A stretch of 64,000 nucleotides of DNA from Paenibacillus aurantius (GTDB lineage Bacteria > Bacillota > Bacilli > Paenibacillales > NBRC-103111), in the NCBI RefSeq assembly GCF_032268605.1, contig NZ_CP130318.1, positions 4,439,501 to 4,503,500 on the forward strand, read 5' to 3'. The translations under genes and the position numbers were made by a program. Of this stretch, positions 8,454 to 17,541 are shown in pieces. The notes under the pieces are model-generated. The model made no database searches. It saw only the letters and a list, made by a program, of their open reading frames with translations, and had not been told where the DNA came from. Numbering within the stretch: the stretch's first letter is position 1; each line of letters starts with the position of its first letter.

Positions 8454-9041
8454 ATGGATCATCACTTTTTTGCTTATATGTACCGGTTGAGGTATATCAA
8501 ACGCTGGAGCCTGATGCGCAACGTGGTGGAAGAGAATGTCGCGGAGCACTCTTATCATGTCGCCCTGCTGGCCCACGTGCTCTGCACAATCGGCAACGAC
8601 CTGTTCGGCCGGAAGTTGGATGCGGACAGAGCCGTGACCCTGGCGCTCTTTCATGACGCCACCGAAGTGTTTACGGGGGATATCCCAACCCCAGTCAAGC
8701 ACCAGAACCCGACCATCCTTTCGAGCTTCCGCGGAATCGAGCAGCTGGCCGCCGAACGGCTCCTGGCCATGGTACCTGAGCCTTTGAAGGAGAGCTACCG
8801 CCCTCTGCTCGGCTCCAAAAGCTCCCCGGATGGGGAGCTTCAGAAGCTCGTGAAAGCAGCCGACTTGCTCGACGCGTACCTGAAGTGCGTGACGGAGTTG
8901 TCGGCGGGCAACCGGGAGTTCGCTGTCGCCAAGGGGCAGATTGAGCAGGCCTTGAAGAAGCTGGACCTGGAGGAGGTCCGCTACTTCCTGGAGCATCTCG
9001 CCCCGAGTCTGGAGAAGACGCTGGATGAGCTGGCAGACTGA
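8454..9041 (+). CDS. yfbR: YfbR-like 5'-deoxynucleotidase (HD domain)
   Basis: A 195-residue cytoplasmic HD-domain phosphohydrolase. The metal site is visible as ENVAEHSYHVA (His), ALFHDATE (His-Asp) and the later Asp in KAADLLDAYLKC. E. coli YfbR dephosphorylates dNMPs, and the length and motif order match that family. ATG 8454 is chosen for the CGGAGG five bases upstream; an in-frame ATG at 8400 lies in the 3' flank of the preceding terminator and lacks a ribosome site. Confidence 0.87.
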   Translation: MDHHFFAYMYRLRYIKRWSLMRNVVEENVAEHSYHVALLAHVLCTIGNDLFGRKLDADRAVTLALFHDATEVFTGDIPTPVKHQNPTILSSFRGIEQLAAERLLAMVPEPLKESYRPLLGSKSSPDGELQKLVKAADLLDAYLKCVTELSAGNREFAVAKGQIEQALKKLDLEEVRYFLEHLAPSLEKTLDELAD

Positions 9042-9220
9042 GCTTGTTCCGGGGAGGTACTAAAAAAAGTTAGTACTGTCCGGTTCTTCCGAATTATTCC
9101 ATAATGAGGTTGCTGGTACCGAAACCTGCAGCTTTCCAAAAGGAAAGGTAGGAATGTGCTTGACTGCGAGTGCACGCGCAGCCAGGTCCTACTCATCTCA
9201 TTAATGGAGGAAGAACCCTA

Positions 9221-9447
9221 ATGAAAACGAAACGCTCTCTGAAAGCTGTGAAAATGGTCGTTATGGCCGTTACTCTCGCATCAGCCGCACGGACTGCCGC
9301 AGGTCGCCGCCACGACGTCGCTCGAGATCATTCAGCAGCATGCCGCCAAGGATCTCGATGATCAGCTCGCCTACTGGCAGAGAACGGTCTGCGGCACACC
9401 TGGACCGCCTGGGCCTGCCCAAGCCCCCTTACGGCTGTCCTCAATAA
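9221..9447 (+). pseudogene. Small secreted protein with two apparent frameshifts
   Basis: ATG 9221 has a good ribosome site (GGAGG, 10 bases upstream) and begins a lysine-rich signal peptide (MKTKRSLKAVKMVVM, then AVTLASA), but the frame stops at 9361 after 46 residues with an unnatural Arg/His-rich tail. Skipping one base near 9287 gives HGLPQVAATTSLEIIQQHAAKD, and skipping one more near 9391 gives SAAHLDRLGLPKPPYGCPQ and a TAA at 9445-9447, just before a terminator. The simplest reading is a peptide of about 74 residues broken by two single-base insertions. Sequencing error is possible. No homologue is recognised. The rest of 9042-9577 holds nothing else I can support. Confidence 0.45.
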
Positions 9448-9511
9448 CTAGCCCGGGCCCACCCAAGACAAACAACGGCCGGTTACCGGCCCCTTTATTC
9501 TCCAACAACCC

Positions 9512-9554
9512 AACACCAAAAACCGGAGGGACCTTCCCTCCGGTTTTTGGTGTT
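9512..9554. terminator. Bidirectional intrinsic terminator
   Basis: A perfect 20-bp inverted repeat (9512-9531 with 9535-9554), with A-tract and T-tract arms around a GGAGGGA/TCCCTCC core. It separates the decayed plus-strand gene from the minus-strand membrane protein. Confidence 0.9.
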
Positions 9555-9577
9555 TTCCAAGCTAAAACAATCTAAAA

Positions 9578-10003
9578 TTAGAACAAGTTCGGGTAGTTCA
9601 TGACGAACAGAACGGCCAGAAGCAGAATGGCGTTCAAGGCTCCGAACGTCTTGACCTTGCCTTCATAGGCACCGGCCGGCTGGCCACCCTTAACGGCGGC
9701 GTTCAGCTTTTTCAGGTTCGCCCCCAGCACACCGGTCATGCCGCCGATCGCGAGCAGCAGCACCGAAGCCAGAATCATCCACAGAACCGAATACTCGCCC
9801 TTGCTGACCAGGTAACCTCCCGTCAAGAACTGGACGACAAGCAGAATCTGGCCGATCCGGTTTGCGCCGGTGAGCAGGCTCGTGTAGCCTTCCTTCGCGG
9901 CAGCGGACAGCGAGGCCACGCGGCCGTACAGGAACGGAAACAGCAGATAGAAGCCCATTCCGACGGCACTAAGCAAATGCAGAAACAGAATAAATTGATT
10001 CAC
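9578..10003 (-). CDS. Small integral membrane protein, four predicted helices
   Basis: 141 residues with hydrophobic helices at about 3-27, 45-65, 72-93 and 118-137. It looks like the small DUF2269/CopD-like integral membrane proteins, but no diagnostic residue is present, so no function is assigned. GTG 10003 is preferred: TAGGGGG lies just upstream, whereas the upstream in-frame ATG 10021 overlaps that ribosome site. No operon partner is evident; the next gene upstream on this strand starts at 10533. Confidence 0.7.
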   Translation of the reverse strand: MNQFILFLHLLSAVGMGFYLLFPFLYGRVASLSAAAKEGYTSLLTGANRIGQILLVVQFLTGGYLVSKGEYSVLWMILASVLLLAIGGMTGVLGANLKKLNAAVKGGQPAGAYEGKVKTFGALNAILLLAVLFVMNYPNLF

Positions 10004-10101
10004 GGTTTTCCCCCTATTCATTGAAAAGGTTGTCTAATCCCTCTCAGTATACCGTAAGGAGAAAGCGATAAACAATCTTTCCGGTAATGGGAGACGCCGG
10101 T

Positions 10102-10533
10102 TCACAAAGTTGTTGGAATCGTTGCCTCCGGGCGCCTTCTCATCAGCTTCTCGGGATCGGAGCGGAAGCCGTACGCTTCATACAGCCCGTGAGCGTCCTT
10201 CGTCCCAAGGAAGCCGCTCAAGCCCGCCAGCCGGTCATCCGCGACGACCGCCTCCACCAGCCTCTTGCCGATCCCCTTTCCACGGTATTCCTCCGCTACG
10301 TAGACGTCGCACAGCCAGTACATCGTCGCCCCATCCGTGACCACCCGGGCAAACGCCACCTGCCGGGAGCCCTCGTACACCCCGTAGCATAACGAAGCCT
10401 CTATCGACTTCCGGATGGTTTCCTCCGGTCGATGCGCCGCCCAGTAGCTTCGGCCGAGGAAGCCCGGGATCACCTCCAGGTCAAGACGTCCTTTGTCCGT
10501 GCTGATTACATAGTCTCCCCATGTCTTTTCCAA
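10102..10533 (-). CDS. GNAT-family N-acetyltransferase
   Basis: 143 residues with the acetyl-CoA pyrophosphate loop in VYVAEEYRGKGIGKRLVEAV (Q/RxxGxG/A pattern RGKGIG) and the C-terminal strand-helix LYEAYGFRSDPEKLM. The start is TTG 10533 behind AGGAGG. It is the most downstream of three GNAT genes in a row on the reverse strand. The acyl acceptor is not predictable. Confidence 0.85.
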   Translation of the reverse strand: MEKTWGDYVISTDKGRLDLEVIPGFLGRSYWAAHRPEETIRKSIEASLCYGVYEGSRQVAFARVVTDGATMYWLCDVYVAEEYRGKGIGKRLVEAVVADDRLAGLSGFLGTKDAHGLYEAYGFRSDPEKLMRRRPEATIPTTL

Positions 10534-10550
10534 GTTTCTTCGTCCTCCTA

Positions 10551-11078
10551 CTAGGTAACCTCAATCCAATACCTTTGCACGCGGGTCTCGCCTTCCCGAG
10601 CCTCCGACTCCAGAACGCCGCCGTTCTTCTGAATGGTGCGGGCCGAACCGGTATTGTCCTTGTCGCACGTAACCAGCACCTGCCGAATCCCCCGTTCCCG
10701 GGCCTTGAGGAGAGTCATGGTGAGGATCGCGGTCGCGTAGCCCTTGCGTCGTTCCCCGGGACGGATTCCGTAGCCGATATGGCCCCCGATCCGGAGCAGC
10801 TTCTCGTTCAGCCGGTGCCGGAGATTGACGACGCCCACGATCCGGCTTCCTCGTACGAGCCAATAAGTAGAATGCTCGACAAATCCGGAGGGAAGCCCGA
10901 TTCCTCTGCTGGAGTTCTCCAGCTCCCGGATCAGCCGGGGAAAATCCCGGGCGTCCATGTCGAGAACGAACGGAACGCGCTTCTCCCCGGATCGCTGCCA
11001 ATCCTCCAGCATCTCCTTGTATTCCTTCTCCCAGTCCGCCGACGGCTCGATCAGCCTTAGTTCCTCCTCGCCTTCCAT
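10551..11078 (-). CDS. GNAT-family N-acetyltransferase
   Basis: 175 residues. An N-terminal segment, EPSADWEKEYKEMLEDWQ, is followed by a GNAT core with HIGYGIRPGERRKGYATAIL (the RRKGYA coenzyme A loop) and a terminal DNTGSARTIQKNGGVLES segment typical of this branch. ATG 11078 has GGAGGGAAAGGG upstream; an in-frame ATG nine codons earlier lacks one. Seventeen bases separate it from the next GNAT gene, so co-transcription is likely. Substrate unknown. Confidence 0.85.
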   Translation of the reverse strand: MEGEEELRLIEPSADWEKEYKEMLEDWQRSGEKRVPFVLDMDARDFPRLIRELENSSRGIGLPSGFVEHSTYWLVRGSRIVGVVNLRHRLNEKLLRIGGHIGYGIRPGERRKGYATAILTMTLLKARERGIRQVLVTCDKDNTGSARTIQKNGGVLESEAREGETRVQRYWIEVT

Positions 11079-11106
11079 TTCCCTTTCCCTCCTTAATTGA
11101 TGCAAA

Positions 11107-11700
11107 TTAGATAACCTTACCTTCTTGCGTCCCGCTGGCCGTACGTCCGTTGTAGACTCCCTTGGTCCATTCTCTTCTAAGCATCCCGTAAACGGCCATA
11201 TCCACGTAATGCCCGTTCAGGAAGGAATAGTCCCGCAGAGTCCCTTCCTGCGTAAAGCCGAGACGCTCGGGAATCGCCCGGCTGGGAAGGTTCCCCACCG
11301 CCGCCTTAATCTGAACCCGGTTAAACTCCAGGTCGCTGAACACATAATTGATGAGAACCCGGCACGCCCGGGTCATGATCCCCTGCCCGCAGCAATCCTC
11401 GCTAAGCCAGTACCCGATTTCCACCCGCCTGTTGTCCCGGTTATAATCGTGAAGTCCGATCGTGCCCACCAATTGGCCCTCCCGCCAGATCCCCGCCGAC
11501 AAGCCGTCCTGCGCTTCATGCCGAACCCGGCAGCTCTCCAGATAGGCCAGCGTATCCTCCACCCGGTGGGTCGCATGGGCGAAGGGAAGCCATTCCCCCA
11601 AATGCTCCCGGTTCCGGACCGTCAGCTGAAACAGCTCCTCCGCATGTCCGGTCTCCAGCTGGGCGAGATAAAGCCGGTCATCCACTTTGTACTTGAACAT
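11107..11700 (-). CDS. RimJ/RimL-type GNAT acetyltransferase
   Basis: 197 residues of the ribosomal-protein-serine acetyltransferase-like branch, related to B. subtilis YdaF. The N-terminal half is LTVRNREHLGEWLPF, the coenzyme A loop lies in SEDCCGQGIMTRACRVLINYVF, and VGNLPSRAIPERLGFTQEG is the usual N-x-x-S-R-x-x-x-E-x-L-G-F block. It may acetylate a protein N-terminus or a small molecule. It is first of the three-GNAT run, with 28 bases to the last exporter gene upstream. Confidence 0.87.
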   Translation of the reverse strand: MFKYKVDDRLYLAQLETGHAEELFQLTVRNREHLGEWLPFAHATHRVEDTLAYLESCRVRHEAQDGLSAGIWREGQLVGTIGLHDYNRDNRRVEIGYWLSEDCCGQGIMTRACRVLINYVFSDLEFNRVQIKAAVGNLPSRAIPERLGFTQEGTLRDYSFLNGHYVDMAVYGMLRREWTKGVYNGRTASGTQEGKVI

Positions 11701-11728
11701 GGTCCTTCCTCCTGTCTATTTTCTTAAT

Positions 11729-12523
11729 TTAAGCCCTCATCCCCATCATGTTCCCGGAGCTGTACCTTCTCAGCCCGCGATAAAAGAACCAAGTGCCCCC
11801 TACAGCCAGCCCTAAGGAAACGGCAGCAGCTCCTGTAAGGAACGTTACATCCACCGAACGGATAAGCCCAATGGGAAGATAGCTGATGAAGCCCGCCGGA
11901 ATGACGCTGAACAGAACGAGCCGCCCCCAACCTTTAAAAATCCCCGTCGGATAGGTCGAGAAGGCGAGCAGCGCCTGGAAGAGCTGAAAGCTTAGTCCAT
12001 CCGCGCTGCCGATGTAGAAAGCCAGGGAATTGGCTGTCAGCGAGAAAAAGAGAAAAATCAGCATGGCGATCAGCAGAGCAAGCGCGAACTTGGCGATCCC
12101 CCAGAAGGATAAATCCCCAAATAGAACAAAAAGAATGAACGCAAAAAGGACGTCTCCGATGGCCGATACCGACATGCGGCTGATCAGCACGTGCAGCAGA
12201 ACAGGCTTCGGCTGGGCCAGATACGTGTCCAGTTGTCCGTTAGCCACCATACTAGAGATCCGGTTCACGTTTCCGAAGAAAACAGCCATCAGTCCGAAGC
12301 CTCCGGCGCTAACCGCCCACATCATCGTGACGTCGTTCATTTCCCAGCCGTTCACGACCGGGAACCGGCGGAAATACACGCTCCAGTAGAAGATCCAGAC
12401 AGCGTTGTTAATCATCATCATCCCAGCTGTCAGCAGGAAGCTCATCCGGAATTCCATGGCTCCCGCCAAATTAAGTTTCCAGCAGGCGCTTACGAAACGT
12501 AACAGGTTACCCGCCGTTGACAT
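11729..12523 (-). CDS. ABC-2 type exporter permease (COG3694-like)
   Basis: A 264-residue inner membrane protein with about six helices and no signal peptide. It resembles the DUF990 permeases that pair with a second permease and a COG4586 ATPase. The conserved motif GQLDTYLAQPKP sits in a cytoplasmic loop at about residues 95-106. ATG 12523 follows GGAGGGAGG. It overlaps the upstream permease gene by 17 bases, indicating translational coupling. It forms the second membrane subunit of the exporter encoded by 11729-14380. Confidence 0.88.
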   Translation of the reverse strand: MSTAGNLLRFVSACWKLNLAGAMEFRMSFLLTAGMMMINNAVWIFYWSVYFRRFPVVNGWEMNDVTMMWAVSAGGFGLMAVFFGNVNRISSMVANGQLDTYLAQPKPVLLHVLISRMSVSAIGDVLFAFILFVLFGDLSFWGIAKFALALLIAMLIFLFFSLTANSLAFYIGSADGLSFQLFQALLAFSTYPTGIFKGWGRLVLFSVIPAGFISYLPIGLIRSVDVTFLTGAAAVSLGLAVGGTWFFYRGLRRYSSGNMMGMRA

Positions 12524-13307
12524 GAAGCTTCCTCCCTCCTCTGGCATAAACCCAGGCGGCGGCCAATCCAAGACCCGCAATCCAAGCCGCCTGAATGCCG
12601 ATCATTCTAACCAGGACGGTCCCGTCGAACGCCACTGCGGTCCGGGCCGGGAAATACAGGATCGTCTGAAACGGCAGCCACCCGCATACCCGCTGGAGCG
12701 TCTCGGGATAGATCTCAAGCGGCATCAGCATTCCGCCGATGGTGAACAGAATTTTGTTGTAGACGAATTCCAGTCCCCGCGTTTCTTCGACCCAGAAGGA
12801 ACTCAGCGCCAGAATAAGGGTAAGCATAAAATTAACGGTGACCGCTCCGATCGAAGCGGCGAAGAACCCGGCCCAGCCCCAACCGAAGCTCGGGGGCCCC
12901 AGGAGGAGTAAGCCAAGCAGTCCGGCAACGGCCAGGTTGACCAAGAGCCGCACATAGACCTCTCCCAGGTAGCTCACGTACTGAAAGGATAGGTAGCTGA
13001 CCGGGCGGGTGAGCTTGTAGCCGATATCCCCGCTTTTGACCTCTTCCTCCATCCGGCTCGCCAGACTGGGGAACGCCATGGTCATGGATTCCGTCAGGAT
13101 CAGGTACCAGAGGATCTGCTTGAAGCTGTACCCCGCAATGGTGGAGGAGCCTTCCCCGGCGAACGTCGTTCCCCACAGCTGGCTGAATATGTACAGGATG
13201 ATGAGCAGAAAAAGGGAACGGACGAGAAAGTCCGTCACGTAGGCGAGATGGCTTCTGACGGTGATTTTGCCGATGGCGGCATATTTGACGGCCTTCCGCG
13301 CGATCAT
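12507..13307 (-). CDS. ABC-2 type exporter permease (COG4587-like)
   Basis: A 266-residue six-helix membrane protein; the sequence MEEEVKSGDIGYKLTRPVSYL is the counterpart of the cytoplasmic motif in its partner. It starts at ATG 13307, seven bases after GGAGG and only two bases after the ATPase gene ends, so the three exporter genes are one transcript. The substrate of this transporter type is not known. Confidence 0.88.
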   Translation of the reverse strand: MIARKAVKYAAIGKITVRSHLAYVTDFLVRSLFLLIILYIFSQLWGTTFAGEGSSTIAGYSFKQILWYLILTESMTMAFPSLASRMEEEVKSGDIGYKLTRPVSYLSFQYVSYLGEVYVRLLVNLAVAGLLGLLLLGPPSFGWGWAGFFAASIGAVTVNFMLTLILALSSFWVEETRGLEFVYNKILFTIGGMLMPLEIYPETLQRVCGWLPFQTILYFPARTAVAFDGTVLVRMIGIQAAWIAGLGLAAAWVYARGGRKLHVNGG

Positions 13308-13309
13308 GG

Positions 13310-14380
13310 TCATGCCTCCTTCCTCCCCTTCCCAGCGGGCCATTTCCTCTCCTGTCCCCGTCCCCCGGCCGTCTGAAGGTCCGGCTGTTCCCGGCCTGCC
13401 TGCCCGGTACGGGCATAGATCTGCGTAATGATTTCCTCCATAGGCGGGTTCTCGATCGTGACGTCTTCGAGCCGGTAGGTGCGGACGAAGTGGGCCAGTA
13501 CCGTCTCAATCGGGGTACAGGACGTATCCACGGACAGCTTCAGCCCCGTTCCCTTCTGTTTCAACACTTCGACCCCCTCGAAGGAAAAAGGCTCCGGCTC
13601 GGTTTTCAGCTTAAGCTGAACAGTCTTGCGGGTCAGGAAATCCCTCTTCATGCCGGATACGGTGTCATCCAGGATAATCCTTCCGTGATTGATGACGATC
13701 GCCCGCCTGCACAGCTGCTCGATATCCCCCGCATCGTGGGACGTTAAGAAGACGGTAACGCCTTCCTCCCGGTTCATCTCCCGGATTAACTCGCGAATCC
13801 GCTGCTTCACCACGACGTCGAGCCCGATCGTCGGTTCATCCAGGAACACGACCTTGGGCCGGTGAAGAAGAGCCGCTGCAATCTCGCAGCGCATCCGTTC
13901 GCCCAGGGAGAGCTTCCGAACAGGAGTGGCCAAATAAGGACCCAGGTCGAATCTCTCGATTAGATCGTCCCGCCGCTTCCGGAAATCCTCCCGCCCCAGC
14001 TCATAAATGCGGCTCATGAGCTCAAAGGTGTCGACCGGCGGCAGGTGGTACCACAGCTGCGACTTCTGTCCGAACACCGAGCCGACGTGAAACGCGAGCC
14101 GCTTCCGCTCCTTCCAGGGGCAGAAGCCCAGCACCTCGGCCGTTCCGCCGGACGGGTGCAGAATGCCGGTGAGCATTTTGATCGTCGTCGATTTGCCTGC
14201 CCCATTCGGGCCAAGGAAAGCCAACGCCTCCCCCTGTTCCACACGGAAATCGATCGGCTCCACCGCCGTCTTGACGGTGTAGTCCGGCTTGAACAGGGAG
14301 CGGAGGCTTCCGCTCAAACCCGGGGTTTTGCGTTTCACTTGAAACGCCTTGGATAGTGCCTCCACTCGTATGGTTTGCAC
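13310..14380 (-). CDS. ABC exporter ATP-binding protein (COG4586-like)
   Basis: 356 residues. Walker A GPNGAGKST, signature motif LSLGERMRCEIA, Walker B VVFLDEPTIGLD and the H-loop in LTSHDAGD are all present, so the ATPase should be active. A family-specific N-terminal extension (about 50 residues with SGSLRSLFKPDY) precedes the core. The start is GTG 14380, seven bases after GGAAGGG. It is the first gene of the exporter operon and lies directly behind the ppGpp-type riboswitch at 14420-14603, so its expression should rise in the stringent response if the switch is an ON switch. Confidence 0.92.
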   Translation of the reverse strand: MQTIRVEALSKAFQVKRKTPGLSGSLRSLFKPDYTVKTAVEPIDFRVEQGEALAFLGPNGAGKSTTIKMLTGILHPSGGTAEVLGFCPWKERKRLAFHVGSVFGQKSQLWYHLPPVDTFELMSRIYELGREDFRKRRDDLIERFDLGPYLATPVRKLSLGERMRCEIAAALLHRPKVVFLDEPTIGLDVVVKQRIRELIREMNREEGVTVFLTSHDAGDIEQLCRRAIVINHGRIILDDTVSGMKRDFLTRKTVQLKLKTEPEPFSFEGVEVLKQKGTGLKLSVDTSCTPIETVLAHFVRTYRLEDVTIENPPMEEIITQIYARTGQAGREQPDLQTAGGRGQERKWPAGKGRKEA

Positions 14381-14419
14381 TGGATTTCCCTTCCTTTCCA
14401 TCCTTTATTTAGGTAAAGC

Positions 14420-14603
14420 AAAAAAGACCTCCGCCAAGCTCGCCCGGTTAAAGGCGGAACTTGCCGAAGGTCTTTTATCCCTACGGTGTAGGCACGGCTG
14501 TTGCTCACGGCCCGGCTTCGCTCGGTTCGACCGGACCGCGTCCCCTGCTCTACCGGCATCGGGGTAACGCCTTGATCCGTCGGCTCCCTAGAAGCCCTTC
14601 CAC
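14420..14603 (-). ncRNA. ppGpp riboswitch (ykkC subtype 2a) with terminator
   Basis: On the reverse strand the leader opens with GTGGAAG, then CTAGGGAGCCG, and closes with TACACCGTAGGGATAAAAG followed by ACC and GGCAAGTTCCGC. These closely match the conserved head and tail of published ppGpp aptamers of the ykkC family (CUAGGGAUCC; UACACCGUGGGGAUAAAAG; GGCAAGUU). The first and last six bases pair (GTGGAA with TTCCGC) as the P1 stem. The 3' strand of P1 is shared with an intrinsic terminator (14420-14475; AGACCT and GGCAAG pair with CTTGGC and AGGTCT, then TTTTTT). Aptamer folding should therefore block termination. The tail lacks the GCCCGGGAGA end expected of guanidine-I. The inserted P3-like arm is longer than usual. 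Confidence 0.82.
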
Positions 14604-14614
14604 TTAATTCGTTT

Positions 14615-14644
14615 ATCCTATCACAAGCTCACACGGCATGTAAA
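14615..14644 (-). promoter_or_regulatory. Candidate sigma-A promoter for the riboswitch-exporter transcript
   Basis: Reverse strand TTTACA, 18 bp, TAGGAT; it ends about 10 bases before the riboswitch P1 stem. Confidence 0.6.
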
Positions 14645-14702
14645 GGACAATTTTGCCGGGCTTGTTTTATAATAAACGTATCCACATTTTAGGAGGTCGC
14701 CC

Positions 14703-15125
14703 ATGTCTACTTCCCTTGCTGCTTATCCGCCGGTCATCCCTATTCTGCGCGTGTTTCAAGAGGAGAAAGCCAAAGAGTTCTATCTCGACTTCCTGGAATT
14801 TCAGCTCGATTGGGAGCACCGTTTTGAAGAGGGACTGCCGCTGTATAGGCAAGTGTCCCGCGGGGATTGCGTGCTTCATCTGTCGGAGCATCATGGGGAC
14901 GCCTGCCCGGGAGCGGCCGTCCGGATCCATACGGAGAAGCTGGAGGACTACCAGAAGCGGCTGCTCGGCAAAGCTTACAAGTACGCGCGGCCCGGCATCC
15001 ATAAGACTCCGTGGAACATGAAGGAAATGTCCATCCACGACCCGTTCGGCAACCGGCTCGTCTTCTTCGAGGCCGTGGAGCAGAAGCCATATAATGGGGT
15101 CAGAACACCTCGGGCTACTTTATAG
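14703..15125 (+). CDS. Glyoxalase/bleomycin-resistance-fold protein
   Basis: 140 residues of the vicinal oxygen chelate fold: two beta-alpha-beta-beta-beta halves, first AYPPVIPILRVFQEEKAKEF, then the C-terminal MSIHDPFGNRLVFFE strand typical of bleomycin-binding-like members. In such proteins the fold may bind a drug or metal or catalyse an isomerisation; no choice can be made here. AGGAGG precedes ATG 14703, and TATAAT lies at 14668-14673. Confidence 0.82.
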   Translation: MSTSLAAYPPVIPILRVFQEEKAKEFYLDFLEFQLDWEHRFEEGLPLYRQVSRGDCVLHLSEHHGDACPGAAVRIHTEKLEDYQKRLLGKAYKYARPGIHKTPWNMKEMSIHDPFGNRLVFFEAVEQKPYNGVRTPRATL

Positions 15126-15131
15126 CAACCA

Positions 15132-15161
15132 AAAAAGCTTTCCCCGCGGGGAAAGCTTTTT
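15132..15161. terminator. Bidirectional intrinsic terminator
   Basis: AAAAAGCTTTCCCC / GGGGAAAGCTTTTT perfect 14-bp stem with a 2-nt centre, between the convergent glyoxalase-type gene and mdh. Confidence 0.9.
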
Positions 15162-15178
15162 CTGTCGGCGCAGGGGGC

Positions 15179-16120
15179 TTAGCCCTGCACCACTTGGATG
15201 ACATTGCGGACGGATTCCGCGGACTTGTCCAAAGCGGCTTTCTCTTCGGCCGTCAGCTCCAGCTCGAAAATTTTCTCGATGCCGTCGCCGCCGAGAAGAG
15301 TCGGCACCCCCATGAACAGGTTGTCGTAGCCATACTCGCCTTGGAGAAGAGCGATCGAAGGGATGATCCGCTTCTTGTCCTTCAAGATGGCTTCCGTCAT
15401 CTGAACGAGGGACGCCGCCGGAGCATAGTACGCGCTGCCGTTGCCGAGCAGGTTGACGATCTCGCCGCCGCCCGTACGGGTCCGCTTCACGATGGCGTCA
15501 ATGCGGTCCCCCGGGATCAGCTTCTCGATCGGAATGCCGCCCACGTTGGAGTAACGCACCAAGGGAACCATATCGTCGCCGTGGCCGCCCAGAACGAAGC
15601 CGCGCACATCCTCGACGGATACGTTAAGCTCCTGCGCGATGAACGTGCAGTAGCGGGCCGTATCCAGTACGCCGGATTGTCCGATGACGCGGTTCTTCGG
15701 GAAGCCCAGTGCCTGGAAGGCCACATAAGTCATCGCATCCACCGGATTGGAGAGGATGATGACGATGGACTCCGGGCAGTATTTGGCGATGTTTCCGCAA
15801 ACCGATTTCATGATGCCGGCGTTGGTGTTCACCAGATCGTCGCGGCTCATCCCCGGCTTCCGGGCGATCCCGGCGGTGATGATCACGATGTCCGAACCGG
15901 CGGTGTCTTCGTAGTTGGACGTCCCGATGATGTTGCTGTCGAAGCCTTGGACCGGACTTGCTTCCAGCATGTCGAGAGCCTTCCCTTTGGTCGGGTTCTC
16001 AAGCTGCGGAATATCAACCAGAACAACGTCTCCCAGTTCCTTCTGGGCAAGCATCAGAGCGGTCGTGGCACCGGTGAATCCGGCGCCGACCACGGTAATC
16101 TTTTTGCGGCGAATGGCCAT
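15179..16120 (-). CDS. mdh: Malate dehydrogenase
   Basis: A 313-residue lactate-dehydrogenase-like malate dehydrogenase: malate + NAD+ to oxaloacetate + NADH. The NAD motif is [12 protein letters not shown], the substrate arginines lie in [11 protein letters not shown] and the later DTARYCTFI segment, and the catalytic His is in GGHGDDMVP. The start is ATG 16120 behind GGAGGAG. It is last in the citZ-icd-mdh run (25 bases after icd), the same order as B. subtilis, so it should be co-transcribed with citrate synthase and isocitrate dehydrogenase. Confidence 0.96.
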   Translation of the reverse strand: MAIRRKKITVVGAGFTGATTALMLAQKELGDVVLVDIPQLENPTKGKALDMLEASPVQGFDSNIIGTSNYEDTAGSDIVIITAGIARKPGMSRDDLVNTNAGIMKSVCGNIAKYCPESIVIILSNPVDAMTYVAFQALGFPKNRVIGQSGVLDTARYCTFIAQELNVSVEDVRGFVLGGHGDDMVPLVRYSNVGGIPIEKLIPGDRIDAIVKRTRTGGGEIVNLLGNGSAYYAPAASLVQMTEAILKDKKRIIPSIALLQGEYGYDNLFMGVPTLLGGDGIEKIFELELTAEEKAALDKSAESVRNVIQVVQG

Positions 16121-16145
16121 GGCGGGTCTCCTCCTGTATGGTGGA

Positions 16146-17441
<1,296 letters not shown>

Positions 17442-17541
17442 GGTAAGTATCCTCCTTAAGAATGATAGGTAAGTACAGCCGTTCACACGGCTAAGCCGTC
17501 CGGTAAGGACGGCGCTTGAACCAAGACCGGGAAGCTGCGGA

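Noticed and set aside
14420-14603. T-box or guanidine-I riboswitch
   Set aside because: No T-box sequence (AGGGTGG-ACCGCG) is present. The tail reads GGGATAAAAGACC...GGCAAGTT, which fits the ppGpp subtype, not the GCCCGGGAGA end of guanidine-I.
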